A stretch of DNA of 13,554 bases, from assembly GCA_003142495.1 (NCBI GenBank), contig PLMM01000171.1, positions 1,095 through 14,648 of the forward strand, read 5' to 3'. The translations under genes were made by a program, and so were the position numbers. The DNA is from Gemmatimonadota bacterium (GTDB taxonomy: Bacteria > Gemmatimonadota > Gemmatimonadetes > Gemmatimonadales > Gemmatimonadaceae). The notes under the pieces were generated by a model. That model worked only from the letters and a program-made list of their open reading frames with translations, had not been told where the DNA came from and searched no databases. Of this stretch, positions 7,459 through 13,554 are shown piece by piece (positions within the stretch are counted from its first letter, which is position 1; the number at the start of each line of letters is the position of its first letter).

Positions 7459-8335
7459 CGCAACCGGCAGCGCGCTCGTCGCGGGAACGGTGGGCGCGCT
7501 CGTGCGCGAGCTCACCGTGATGCTCAGGGGTGCGGGAATCGAAGATGCGAAGCGCGAGGCGGGCGATATCGTAGCGGCGGTGAACGACGCGCCGCGCTTC
7601 TGGGCGCTCCTCCACGAGTTCGACGTCGTGAGCGCGAGCACCGCGGCGAGCTGCCGTCGCGCGGCGCAGCATCGAAGCTCGGGCGCACCGTTCGCGTACG
7701 CCGTCGGCCGTTCGGCCTTTCGCCATCTCACGCTGCACGTCGACGAGCGCGTGCTGATTCCGCGGCAGGAGACCGAGCTGCTCGTCGACGAGGTACTGGC
7801 GCGCGAGGCGACGGGGCTCGCGATCGATATCGGAACGGGTTCCGGCGCGATCGCGCTGGCGCTCGCGAGCGAGGGGAAGTTCGATCGCGTGATCGGCACC
7901 GACGTGTCGAGCGGGGCGGTGCGGGTGGCGCGTGCGAATGGCGAGCGGCTGGCGAGTGAGCTCACGGCGGCCGTGGAGTGGCGGGAAGGCTCTTTGCTCG
8001 CTCCGGTGGCGGGCGAGCGGGCGCGGGTGCTGGTGTCGAATCCGCCTTACATTTCCTTCGACGAGGCGCCCACGCTCCCCGAGTCCGTGCGCGACTGGGA
8101 GCCGCCCTTTGCGCTCTATAGCGCGTTGGGCGGAATGGCCATTAGCGCGAGTATCATACGCGGGGCACCGGATGTGCTGGTACCAGGCGGTCTGCTGGTG
8201 ATGGAACTCGATTCGCGACGTGCCTCGCTGGCGGCGGAGCTCGCCCTCGCCAGCGGCCGGTATCGCGATGTCTCGGTGAGATTCGATCTCACGGGACGCG
8301 AGCGTTTTCTGATTGCGAGACGAAAGGACGAATGA
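7451..8335 (+). CDS. prmC: Release-factor glutamine N5-methyltransferase
   Basis: The enzyme transfers a methyl group from S-adenosylmethionine to the glutamine of the GGQ motif of release factors, so its substrate is the product of the gene just upstream. The protein has 294 residues. A helical N-terminal domain (about 1-95) is followed by IPRQETE (103-109), the SAM-binding motif DIGTGSG (126-132), an acidic strand end (GTD, 149-151) and the catalytic NPPY (197-200). The stretch [13 protein letters not shown] (216-228) occupies the place of the usual 'EP..AL..G..G' substrate loop, though the common DG pair is absent. The ATG lies inside the end of prfA (8-base overlap) and the TGA overlaps the next start as ATGA, so translation is probably coupled in both directions. 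Confidence 0.95.
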   Translation: MPDATGSALVAGTVGALVRELTVMLRGAGIEDAKREAGDIVAAVNDAPRFWALLHEFDVVSASTAASCRRAAQHRSSGAPFAYAVGRSAFRHLTLHVDERVLIPRQETELLVDEVLAREATGLAIDIGTGSGAIALALASEGKFDRVIGTDVSSGAVRVARANGERLASELTAAVEWREGSLLAPVAGERARVLVSNPPYISFDEAPTLPESVRDWEPPFALYSALGGMAISASIIRGAPDVLVPGGLLVMELDSRRASLAAELALASGRYRDVSVRFDLTGRERFLIARRKDE

Positions 8336-8637
8336 CTGTGTTGGAAGACAAAGCGAAAGAGCTCGGCCGCCTGATCGGCCAGAGTGCGGAATACAAGGCA
8401 GTGAAGCGCTCGAACGACGCGCTGAACCAGGACAAGGACGCGGTGACGCTGCTTCGCCAGATGGAGCAGATTCGCATCGACGCGCAGAAGATGATGGAGC
8501 GCGGCGAGCAGCCCACCGAAGAGATGGAGAACAATCTCGACGCGCTCCTCGGCCAGGTGCAGGGAAAGTCGGTGTACCAGAACGTCGCCGCGTCGCAGGA
8601 GAATTTCGAGAAGGTGATGGCGCGCGTGAACGAATGA
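8332..8637 (+). CDS. YlbF/YmcA-family small helical protein
   Basis: The product has 101 residues, almost entirely helical and charged, with the pattern of the YlbF/YmcA/YheA family: 'AKELGRLIGQSAEYKAVK', then 'LLRQMEQIRIDAQKMMERGE', then a second helix after 'TEEMENNLDALLGQV', and a third ending 'NFEKVMARVNE'. In Bacillus, YlbF and YmcA act with YaaT in RNA decay and in competence and biofilm control, while YheA is uncharacterised. This protein has no cysteine, so it cannot bind the iron-sulfur cluster described for the Bacillus complex, and it is closer in style to YheA. The ATG overlaps the prmC stop (ATGA). The TGA overlaps a second ATGA that opens an 18-codon ORF. The family call is good and the role is unknown. 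Confidence 0.85.
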   Translation: MTVLEDKAKELGRLIGQSAEYKAVKRSNDALNQDKDAVTLLRQMEQIRIDAQKMMERGEQPTEEMENNLDALLGQVQGKSVYQNVAASQENFEKVMARVNE

Positions 8638-8690
8638 TTCTCGACGGCATCAAGAAGGGCGCGACCAGCTCGATCATCACGCTGGCGTGA
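8634..8690 (+). CDS. 18-codon ORF bridging the YlbF-family gene and tmk
   Basis: This ORF would encode MILDGIKKGATSSIITLA. Its ATG overlaps the upstream stop as ATGA (8634-8637), and its TGA (8688-8690) overlaps the tmk GTG as GTGA (8687-8690). It therefore fills the gap exactly, and every base between the two neighbours is translated. It has no Shine-Dalgarno close to the start and would depend on reinitiating ribosomes. It may be a relay that delivers ribosomes to tmk, or a coincidence. The peptide matches nothing that I know. Confidence 0.35.
   Translation: MILDGIKKGATSSIITLA
8677..8690. promoter_or_regulatory. tmk: Palindrome spanning the tmk start codon
   Basis: TCACGC (8677-8682) and GCGTGA (8685-8690) are perfect complements around TG. 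As RNA this gives a stem of at least 5 bp with loop CTGG, holding the GTG start of tmk and the stop of the micro-ORF within the stem. A ribosome terminating there would open it. An effect on tmk initiation is inference. Confidence 0.35.
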
Positions 8691-9370
8691 CGGTGACGCG
8701 CGGCCGGTTGGTCGTTTTCGAGGGGCCCGAGGGTGCGGGGAAGACCACGCAGCTTCGGCTCGTCTGCGACTGGCTGGCCGCGCATCAGCGCCCGTTCACC
8801 GGCGTGCGCGAGCCGGGCGGCACGGCGCTGGGCAACGAGATCCGGCGAATGTTGTTGGAGCCGGGGCGCGAGATGAACGCGCGCGCGGAGGCGCTGCTCT
8901 TCATAGCGTCGCGCGCGGAGTTGATCGCCGAGGTGGTGAAGCCGGCGCTGGCGCGCGGTGAGCTGGTGTTGGCGGACAGATTCTTCCTGTCGACGTATGC
9001 GTATCAGGTGGTCGGGCGTGGGCTTCCGTTCGAGGAGGTGCGCGCGGCGAACAAGCTCGCGACCGCCGGACTCGTGCCCGATCTCACGATACTCTTGACG
9101 GTGCCGGCCGCGATCCGCGATGCGCGCATCGTCGCGCGCGGCGGCGCGGATCGCATCGAGAGCGCTGGCGATGCGTTTCATGCGCTGGTCGAGCGCGCGT
9201 TCAACGACTGCGCGGACCTGGCGTGGCAGGGCGCGCATCCGGAGTGCGGGCCGATCGCGTCGATTGATGCTGGCGGATCGGAGAACGAGGTGCTCGATCG
9301 CGTGACGAGCGCGCTCACCGCGAAGCTGCCGGATCTCTTTCCGGCGAAGGGAGACGTAGCCCATGTCTAG
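8687..9370 (+). CDS. tmk: Thymidylate kinase
   Basis: The enzyme phosphorylates dTMP to dTDP with ATP in the cytoplasm, the last step specific to dTTP synthesis. The protein has 227 residues. Walker A GPEGAGKT (13-20) directly follows strand LVVFE. The dTMP-binding REPGGT is at 41-46, DRFFLST (97-103) is the DRY-type motif that binds substrate phosphate, and RGGADRIES (151-159) is the lid. The core is complete. The place of the usual LDVP strand reads LTVP. The GTG at 8687 is used because it overlaps the preceding ORF as GTGA. A second in-frame GTG at 8693 is possible and would change only two residues. The stop overlaps the protease start by 8 bases. Confidence 0.96.
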   Translation: MTVTRGRLVVFEGPEGAGKTTQLRLVCDWLAAHQRPFTGVREPGGTALGNEIRRMLLEPGREMNARAEALLFIASRAELIAEVVKPALARGELVLADRFFLSTYAYQVVGRGLPFEEVRAANKLATAGLVPDLTILLTVPAAIRDARIVARGGADRIESAGDAFHALVERAFNDCADLAWQGAHPECGPIASIDAGGSENEVLDRVTSALTAKLPDLFPAKGDVAHV

Positions 9371-11051
9371 CGCGGAAATTCCGGACGCGCCCGGTGGCCG
9401 TCTGCGCGCGCGCGCGGTCATCGCCGTGGCGGCGCTCTCACTGGCGCTCGTGCTCGGCGGCTGGCTGCTGCAGCGCGGCCTGCGTCGCGGCGACAGCTCG
9501 TACGTGCGCGCGCAGCTGTTCGACCAGGTGCGCGCGCGCATCGCGAACGACTTCGTCGACTCGATTCCGGATAGCGACATCTTCCGCAAGGCCGCGGAGG
9601 GAATGGTTCGCGAGCTGCACGATCCGCACTCCGGCTATCTGAATCCCGATCGCTTTCGCTCGCTCAGCGAAAGCACGAGCGGGCACTACGCGGGCATTGG
9701 CATCCAGATCGACGTGCGCGACGGGTGGATCACGATCGTCGCACCGCTGCCGGACACGCCGGCGGAGCGCGCGGGGATTCAGCCCGGTGATCGCATCGTC
9801 TCGATCGATGGCAAGAGCACCGAGGGATGGACGCCCGACGACGCGCGCGGCTCGATTCGCGGGAAGACGGGGTCGAACGTGCTGCTTGTGATCGAGCGCC
9901 CCGGCGTGCCCGCGCGTATTCCGTTCACGCTCGCGCGCGGCGAGATCCGCGTGCACTCGGTGCGCCACGTGTCGATGATCGGCGAGAGCGTCGGCTACAT
10001 CGACCTCACGATCTTCAGCGACTCGAGTGCGGACGAGGTGCGCGACGCCGTCACAGAGCTCCGCGCGCAAGGGATGAAGACGCTGGTGCTCGACCTGCGC
10101 GCGAATCCGGGCGGGCTGCTCGAGCAGGGGATCGAGATCGCCGATCTCTTTCTCGATTCGGGGCTGCCGATCGTGTCGGTGCGCGGCCGCGAGGTTGCGC
10201 AGTCGTACTCGGACAATGCGAAGCAGCAGTGGCCGGATCTGAAGTTGATCACGCTGGTCGACGAGCACAGCGCGAGCGCGTCGGAGATCGTTGCGGGCGC
10301 GCTGCAGGATCACGACCGCGCGGCGATTCTGGGGGCGACCTCGTATGGAAAGGGAAGTGCGCAGTCGATCTTCCGCCTCGACGACAGCGCGAGCGCGCTC
10401 AAGCTGACCACGGCGCGCTGGTTCACGCCGTCGGGGCGGAGCATTCAGAAGGCGCAGCCGGTGACGCCGGGCTCCGACGACGATGACGAGGATGCGCCCG
10501 TGAAGCCGGGCGCCGCGGCGGACAGTGGCGCGGAGATTCCGCTCGCGAAGCGGGTTCAGTTCAAGACGGATGATGGGCGCGTAGTGTACGGTGGCGGCGG
10601 AATCACGCCGGACCTGCTCGTCGCCGCATCGGATTCGTTCAACGGCACGCGCGCATTCTGGCGGATGATCGGCGCGGGCGCGCCGAAGTTCCGCGACGCG
10701 CTCACCGAGAGCGCGATCGACGCAAAGCAGGCGCACGCGGTGAGCTCGGCGAATTTTGTGGTCACCGAGGCGCTGCGGCAGTCGCTCTGGCGGCACGTTG
10801 CGGCGAAGGGCATCAAGCTCGATCGCGTGCACTTCGACTCTGCGGGTGCTGCGGTGGACCGGTTGCTCGGGCTGGAGATCGCGCGTTACGCGCTGGGTCC
10901 CGAGGCGGAGTTCAAGCGCCGCCTGAACGACGACCGCGTGATCGCTGCGGCGCTCGAGCTCTCCACTGGTGCGCAGGTGGAGAACGATCTGCTGCGCCGA
11001 GCGGGGGAGCGCAGGGCGGCGAAGCACGAGGACGCACCGCACACGACATGA
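9363..11051 (+). CDS. S41-family C-terminal processing protease (CtpA-like)
   Basis: The product has 562 residues. A short cytoplasmic N-terminus and one hydrophobic helix (about 18-36) anchor it, with the protease facing the periplasm. A PDZ domain covers about 106-190 (GIGIQ at 111-115, 'ERAGIQPGDRIVSIDG' at 135-150). The S41 core includes 'VLDLRANPGGLLEQ' (242-255) and 'EHSASASEIVAGALQD' (301-316). The catalytic serine is most likely S305 and the general-base lysine K330 in SYGKG, exactly the 25-residue spacing known for this family. After SGRSIQ (357-362) an acidic insert (SDDDDEDA) separates it from GGGGITPD, and an approximately 140-residue helical tail follows. These proteases trim or degrade envelope proteins from their C-termini. 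AAGGGAG (9347-9353) lies 9 bases before the ATG. The substrate is unknown. Confidence 0.94.
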   Translation: MSSAEIPDAPGGRLRARAVIAVAALSLALVLGGWLLQRGLRRGDSSYVRAQLFDQVRARIANDFVDSIPDSDIFRKAAEGMVRELHDPHSGYLNPDRFRSLSESTSGHYAGIGIQIDVRDGWITIVAPLPDTPAERAGIQPGDRIVSIDGKSTEGWTPDDARGSIRGKTGSNVLLVIERPGVPARIPFTLARGEIRVHSVRHVSMIGESVGYIDLTIFSDSSADEVRDAVTELRAQGMKTLVLDLRANPGGLLEQGIEIADLFLDSGLPIVSVRGREVAQSYSDNAKQQWPDLKLITLVDEHSASASEIVAGALQDHDRAAILGATSYGKGSAQSIFRLDDSASALKLTTARWFTPSGRSIQKAQPVTPGSDDDDEDAPVKPGAAADSGAEIPLAKRVQFKTDDGRVVYGGGGITPDLLVAASDSFNGTRAFWRMIGAGAPKFRDALTESAIDAKQAHAVSSANFVVTEALRQSLWRHVAAKGIKLDRVHFDSAGAAVDRLLGLEIARYALGPEAEFKRRLNDDRVIAAALELSTGAQVENDLLRRAGERRAAKHEDAPHTT

Positions 11052-11887
11052 CCGCTCCTCGCGTGTTCGTGATTGGCGCGGGACGAGCGGGACGAGCGCT
11101 GGCGCACGCGATGCGTGTGGCGGGTGTGGATGTGGTGGGGCTGCACGGCAGGCGCGAGGCGGAGGGGATCACGTGGGGCGAGTGGCCCGCGTCGCTCGGT
11201 ACAGCATCTGTGGTGCTCGTCACCGTGCGCGATGCGGAGCTCGACGGCGTGCTGCGCGATCTAATCGCTGCGCCGCTCGGCGCGCGCGCGGTGGTGCTGC
11301 ACGCGAGCGGGAACATGGAGCCGCCGGCTTTGGATCTGCTGCGAGCGCATGGGCATGAGGGCGGCACCTTTCACCCGCTGCTCCCGTTGACGGATCCGAC
11401 GCGCGCGGCGGAGCAGCTGAAGCGCGCATGGATCGGGATCGATGGGGATGAGGGCGCGCGCGCCGTGTCGCGAGATCTCGCCGAACGGCTGGGTGCGCGA
11501 GTGCTGGAGATTCCGCCGGGAGTAAAGGCGCGGTACCACGCGGCCGCGGTATTCGCATCGAACTTTCCGATGGTGCTGCTTGCGACGGCAATGCGGCTGC
11601 TCACGAGCGCCGGAGTGCCCGAGGATGCGGCGCGTGGTGCACTGGGAACGCTACTCGTCTCGGCGGCGCAGAACGCGAGCGTGATGGGGCCGGCGGCGGC
11701 ATTGACCGGACCGGTGGCTCGTGGCGATGTGGAGACGGTGCGCGCGCATCTCGGGGCGCTGGGGGACGTGCCGGAGATTCTCGAGCTCTATCGGGCGATG
11801 TCGCGCGAGGCGATCGCGCTGGCGGCGGAGCAGGGGGCGGATGCAGGGCGGCTGGAGGAGCTACGGGGATTGCTCGACGGCCGATAG
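11048..11887 (+). CDS. Rossmann-fold / DUF2520-family protein
   Basis: The product has 279 residues. The N-terminal half is a dinucleotide-binding fold: strand VFVIG followed by GAGRAG (10-15). Next come 'VLVTVRDAEL' (56-65), HASG (85-88) and FHPL (108-111), the pattern of the Rossmann-like domain found with DUF2520. The C-terminal half is helical, with 'KARYHAAAVFASNFP' (160-174), 'ALTGPVARGD' (218-227) and regularly spaced helices, the typical DUF2520 segment. This architecture resembles ketopantoate reductase and pyrroline-5-carboxylate reductase, so NAD(P)-dependent oxidoreductase activity is plausible but not established for the family. The ATG overlaps the protease stop as ATGA. It is the last gene of the operon. 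The family call is good and the substrate is unknown. Confidence 0.88.
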   Translation: MTAPRVFVIGAGRAGRALAHAMRVAGVDVVGLHGRREAEGITWGEWPASLGTASVVLVTVRDAELDGVLRDLIAAPLGARAVVLHASGNMEPPALDLLRAHGHEGGTFHPLLPLTDPTRAAEQLKRAWIGIDGDEGARAVSRDLAERLGARVLEIPPGVKARYHAAAVFASNFPMVLLATAMRLLTSAGVPEDAARGALGTLLVSAAQNASVMGPAAALTGPVARGDVETVRAHLGALGDVPEILELYRAMSREAIALAAEQGADAGRLEELRGLLDGR

Positions 11888-11956
11888 AAATACGCTCGAG
11901 ATGCCGCGCTATCAGAAACGGTGTACATGCCTCCGATCCAGCTCAACGTTGATCGC

Positions 11957-11985
11957 TTGACGGGTACCCAAAGCGTCCATATATA
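11957..11985 (+). promoter_or_regulatory. Predicted promoter of the XRE-type regulator
   Basis: TTGACG (11957-11962), a 17-base spacer and TATATA (11980-11985) form a good sigma-70-type pattern. The -10 lies inside the palindrome described next, so a protein bound there would block the promoter. Transcription would begin near 11992. Confidence 0.6.
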
Positions 11986-12000
11986 ACTTCTTATATATGG
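11977..12000. promoter_or_regulatory. Perfect AT-rich palindrome, likely operator
   Basis: CCATATATAA (11977-11986) and TTATATATGG (11991-12000) are perfect 10-bp complements separated by CTTC. In DNA of about 65-70% GC, a 24-base symmetric AT-rich site is conspicuous. It covers the -10 of the promoter just upstream of an antitoxin-type HTH gene, as autoregulatory operators of such genes do. An RNA hairpin is possible but has no T-run to make a terminator. Confidence 0.65.
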
Positions 12001-12068
12001 CACCGCGCGAACCCCTGAGCTGTCGCGTGGGCGACGACCAAACGTTTGAGAATCTGTACGCTGAGCAA

Positions 12069-12380
12069 ATGACGAAAATAACGCGCTCGAGCGGCAACAT
12101 TTTTCGCGATTTCGGATTTCCGCCTGACGAGGCGGAGCATTTGCGGGTGCGTTCCGAGCTAATGGCGGTCGCGCAGCGGCTGATTGAAGATCGAAAGTTC
12201 ACTCAGGCGAGGGCTGCGATTGTCTTTGGCGTAACTCAGCCACGCGTTAGCAATCTCGTTCGAGGCAAAATCGGTTTATTCAGCATCGATGGCCTCATCG
12301 ACATGCTGGCTCGGGCTGGCATTCGCACCGAGATTCGAGTTACGCATGTTCCAAGGCGGCGCGCAGCGCGCGTCCCCTAA
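12069..12380 (+). CDS. HigA/XRE-type helix-turn-helix regulator, no toxin partner seen
   Basis: Using the ATG at 12069 the protein has 103 residues. It opens 'RSSGNIFRDFGFPPDEAEHL', a pattern of the HTH_37 (HigA2-like) antitoxin family, followed by helices and a helix-turn-helix at about 41-66 (FTQARAAIVFGVTQPRVSNL), then 'FSIDGLIDMLARAGI'. The in-frame ATG at 11997 lies inside the palindrome and within a few bases of the predicted transcript start. It would add 24 unfamiliar residues, so the later start is preferred although its ribosome site is weak. By hand count, 166 of the 300 bases at 12061-12360 are G or C (about 55%), against about 70% nearby, which suggests transfer. HigA relatives repress their own promoter. 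No toxin ORF lies on either side. The stop overlaps the lolA stop by 3 bases. Confidence 0.85.
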   Translation: MTKITRSSGNIFRDFGFPPDEAEHLRVRSELMAVAQRLIEDRKFTQARAAIVFGVTQPRVSNLVRGKIGLFSIDGLIDMLARAGIRTEIRVTHVPRRRAARVP

Positions 12381-13051
12381 CTCGCCGGCCCGTCAAACAC
12401 CTTCACCCCCGTCGGCACCTTGAACACGAACGCATTCGCATCCACCGCGCTGTTCTTCGCGAACTTCGTCACGGTGATGAGCCGCGTCACCCCGCTCTGA
12501 TCCACCGTCTCCACCCTCCGCAGCAGCGCGTCCCCGTCGTTCACCCATAGCGTGACTTTGGAGAACGGCGACTCGGTACTCTTCGGCGCCAACATCACCG
12601 AATGCGTGGCGCTGCCATCGATGCTCGCGGCCGAGCCGCCCGATACCGTGTAGCTCTTACGCGGCGCCTCGAGAAATTGGGCGGCGAAGTCCGGCGCTCC
12701 CACGTCCGCACCAAGCTTCGCGCGGATCACCTGGCCGGGGTTCGTGCTCGGGAGATAGACCCACACCCACTTCCCATCGCTCACGATGCGGTCGCCCGAT
12801 GGCTCCGCGAACTTCACCGCAAAGAGCGACGGGCGGCGCTGCTGCAGCTCGCCATCCGTCGTCACCTTCGTACCGGTGAGCGAGTTGTCGATCGTCTGTG
12901 TGAACGAGATGCGAGCGGTTCTTACCGTCGCATACGCGGCGACGGCACGATCGAGCGTGCTGTCCGCGCTCTGCGCCGCAAGCGGCGCCGCGAACATCGC
13001 GATGCTGAGCAGCGCCGCTGCGCGAAACGATTTCCGAGCGATTTTATCCAT
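12377..13051 (-). CDS. lolA: Outer-membrane lipoprotein carrier protein LolA
   Basis: The product has 224 residues. LolA takes lipoproteins released by the LolCDE transporter across the periplasm to the outer membrane. A basic N-terminus and hydrophobic stretch (about 9-25) end in LAAQSA, a signal-peptidase I site. The mature part has ISFTQ (48-52), followed by 'GELQQRRPSLFAVKF' and 'GDRIVSDGKWVWVYLPSTNPGQV' spread over 67-108, the defining LolA beta-sheet segments. The later 'VTLWVND' and 'RVETVDQSGV' strands complete the open barrel. The length is slightly above E. coli LolA. It follows the DAHP synthase gene by 8 bases and is probably co-transcribed with it. There is no close Shine-Dalgarno: a GGGG run ends about 11 bases upstream. 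Its stop overlaps that of the convergent HTH gene. Confidence 0.92.
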   Translation of the reverse strand: MDKIARKSFRAAALLSIAMFAAPLAAQSADSTLDRAVAAYATVRTARISFTQTIDNSLTGTKVTTDGELQQRRPSLFAVKFAEPSGDRIVSDGKWVWVYLPSTNPGQVIRAKLGADVGAPDFAAQFLEAPRKSYTVSGGSAASIDGSATHSVMLAPKSTESPFSKVTLWVNDGDALLRRVETVDQSGVTRLITVTKFAKNSAVDANAFVFKVPTGVKVFDGPAS

Positions 13052-13059
13052 GCTTGATA

Positions 13060-13554
13060 CTACCCCGCCGCGACTGCAGCGGTCCGCGGCGCCGGCGTGA
13101 GCGTGCGCCCGATCGCTGCCGCAATGCTACGCAGCTCACCAACGAGCTGCGCGAACTGCTCCGGATACAACGATTGCGCCCCATCCGAGAGCGCGCGCTC
13201 CGGATTCGGATGCACTTCCACGAGAATCCCATCCGCCCCCGCCGCCACGGCAGCACGCGCCATCGGCGTCACGAGATCGCGAATGCCCGTTCCATGACTC
13301 GGATCGGCGACGATCGGCAAATGCGACATCTGCTGCACGATCGGAATTGCGGTGAGGTCGAACATGTTGCGTGTTGCAGGATCGAAGGTACGCACGCCGC
13401 GCTCGCAGAGAATCACATCCTTGTTGCCGCTCGCCAACACGTACTCGGCGCTCAACAGCAGGTCGTTGATCGTCGCCGCGAGGCCGCGCTTGAGCAGCAC
13501 TGGCTTGCCGAGTGTGCCGACGAACTTGAGCAGCGAATAGTTCTGCATGTTCCG
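13060..13554 (-). CDS. aroF: 3-deoxy-7-phosphoheptulonate (DAHP) synthase, type I-beta, C-terminal part
   Basis: The enzyme condenses phosphoenolpyruvate with erythrose 4-phosphate, the first step of the shikimate pathway to aromatic amino acids. Only 164 residues are in the window. The frame is open through the right edge and begins with RNMQN, which is internal to the family, so the Met at 13548 is not the start. Conserved segments are KPVLLKRG, '[11 protein letters not shown]', DPSHGTG and '[14 protein letters not shown]', all typical of the I-beta (Bacillus/Thermotoga) group related to KDO8P synthase. The last 20 residues are Ala-rich and poorly conserved. Any N-terminal regulatory domain (ACT-like or chorismate-mutase) would lie outside the window. 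The gene is followed by lolA after 8 bases. Confidence 0.95.
   Translation of the reverse strand, partial: RNMQNYSLLKFVGTLGKPVLLKRGLAATINDLLLSAEYVLASGNKDVILCERGVRTFDPATRNMFDLTAIPIVQQMSHLPIVADPSHGTGIRDLVTPMARAAVAAGADGILVEVHPNPERALSDGAQSLYPEQFAQLVGELRSIAAAIGRTLTPAPRTAAVAAG

Noticed and set aside
6457..7965. 502-residue open frame on the minus strand
   Set aside because: It is antisense to prfA and prmC. Those genes carry intact PAT, GGQ and NPPY motifs, so this frame is a by-product of codon bias.
7361..9589. 742-residue open frame on the minus strand
   Set aside because: It lies antisense to prfA, prmC, the YlbF-family gene and tmk, all of which have clear family motifs. Its Arg/Ala-rich translation has no recognisable domain. 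Long antisense frames are expected at this GC content.
9438..11042. 534-residue open frame on the minus strand
   Set aside because: It is the shadow of the S41 protease gene. Its composition is dominated by Arg, Ala and His, with no motif, start context or promoter.
11927..11986. 19-codon ORF MPPIQLNVDRLTGTQSVHI, considered as a toxin remnant or leader peptide
   Set aside because: It spans the -35 and -10 of the predicted promoter, has no ribosome site, and matches no toxin family that I know.
11888..11996. A toxin gene partner upstream of the HigA-like regulator
   Set aside because: Only about 110 bases separate the DUF2520 stop from the promoter, and no frame there is long enough or toxin-like. 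Downstream is convergent lolA.
1..13554. Mobile elements, CRISPR arrays, tRNA or rRNA genes
   Set aside because: I saw no transposase or integrase frame, no regularly spaced repeats and no cloverleaf or ribosomal RNA sequence.

Overview
The window is high-GC bacterial chromosome with no mobile element, CRISPR array, tRNA or rRNA that I can see. The organism is a diderm: it encodes a LolA-type lipoprotein carrier and several exported proteins with signal peptides. A Ser/Thr kinase joined through one membrane helix to a long PD40/TolB-like propeller, next to a CsgG-like exported protein and an unusual S41 protease, suggests Gemmatimonadota. That placement is inference from gene style and was not tested.

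Layout. At 1-399 (+) is the C-terminal end of an unrecognised protein. At 527-3151 (+) is the transmembrane Ser/Thr kinase with about ten PD40 motifs. A 182-bp gap with inverted repeats and a possible gene relic leads to a small exported protein (3334-3693, +). Converging on it is a three-gene minus-strand unit at 6000-3706: a Crp/Fnr regulator, an MBL-fold hydrolase, and a CsgG-like protein with a helical-repeat tail. A 193-bp divergent promoter region separates this unit from the main operon.

The main operon (6194-11887, +) is rpmE, prfA, prmC, a YlbF-family gene, an 18-codon ORF, tmk, an S41 protease and a DUF2520/Rossmann gene. Every junction overlaps by 4 or 8 bases. It joins translation termination (RF1 and the methylase that modifies its GGQ motif) to dTTP synthesis and envelope proteolysis. 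To reach its family's normal length, prfA must begin at a CTG that overlaps the rpmE stop codon.

Downstream is a short, lower-GC insert: a HigA/XRE-type regulator (12069-12380, +) preceded by a promoter that overlaps a perfect 10-bp-arm palindrome, with no toxin gene beside it. Its stop codon overlaps the stop of the minus-strand pair lolA (13051-12377) and a DAHP synthase gene (type I-beta) that runs off the right edge.

Most of the window is ordinary housekeeping sequence. The parts that deserve a second look are the fully overlapping operon with its CTG-started prfA and relay micro-ORF, the solitary antitoxin-like regulator with its operator, and the Crp-MBL-CsgG unit.
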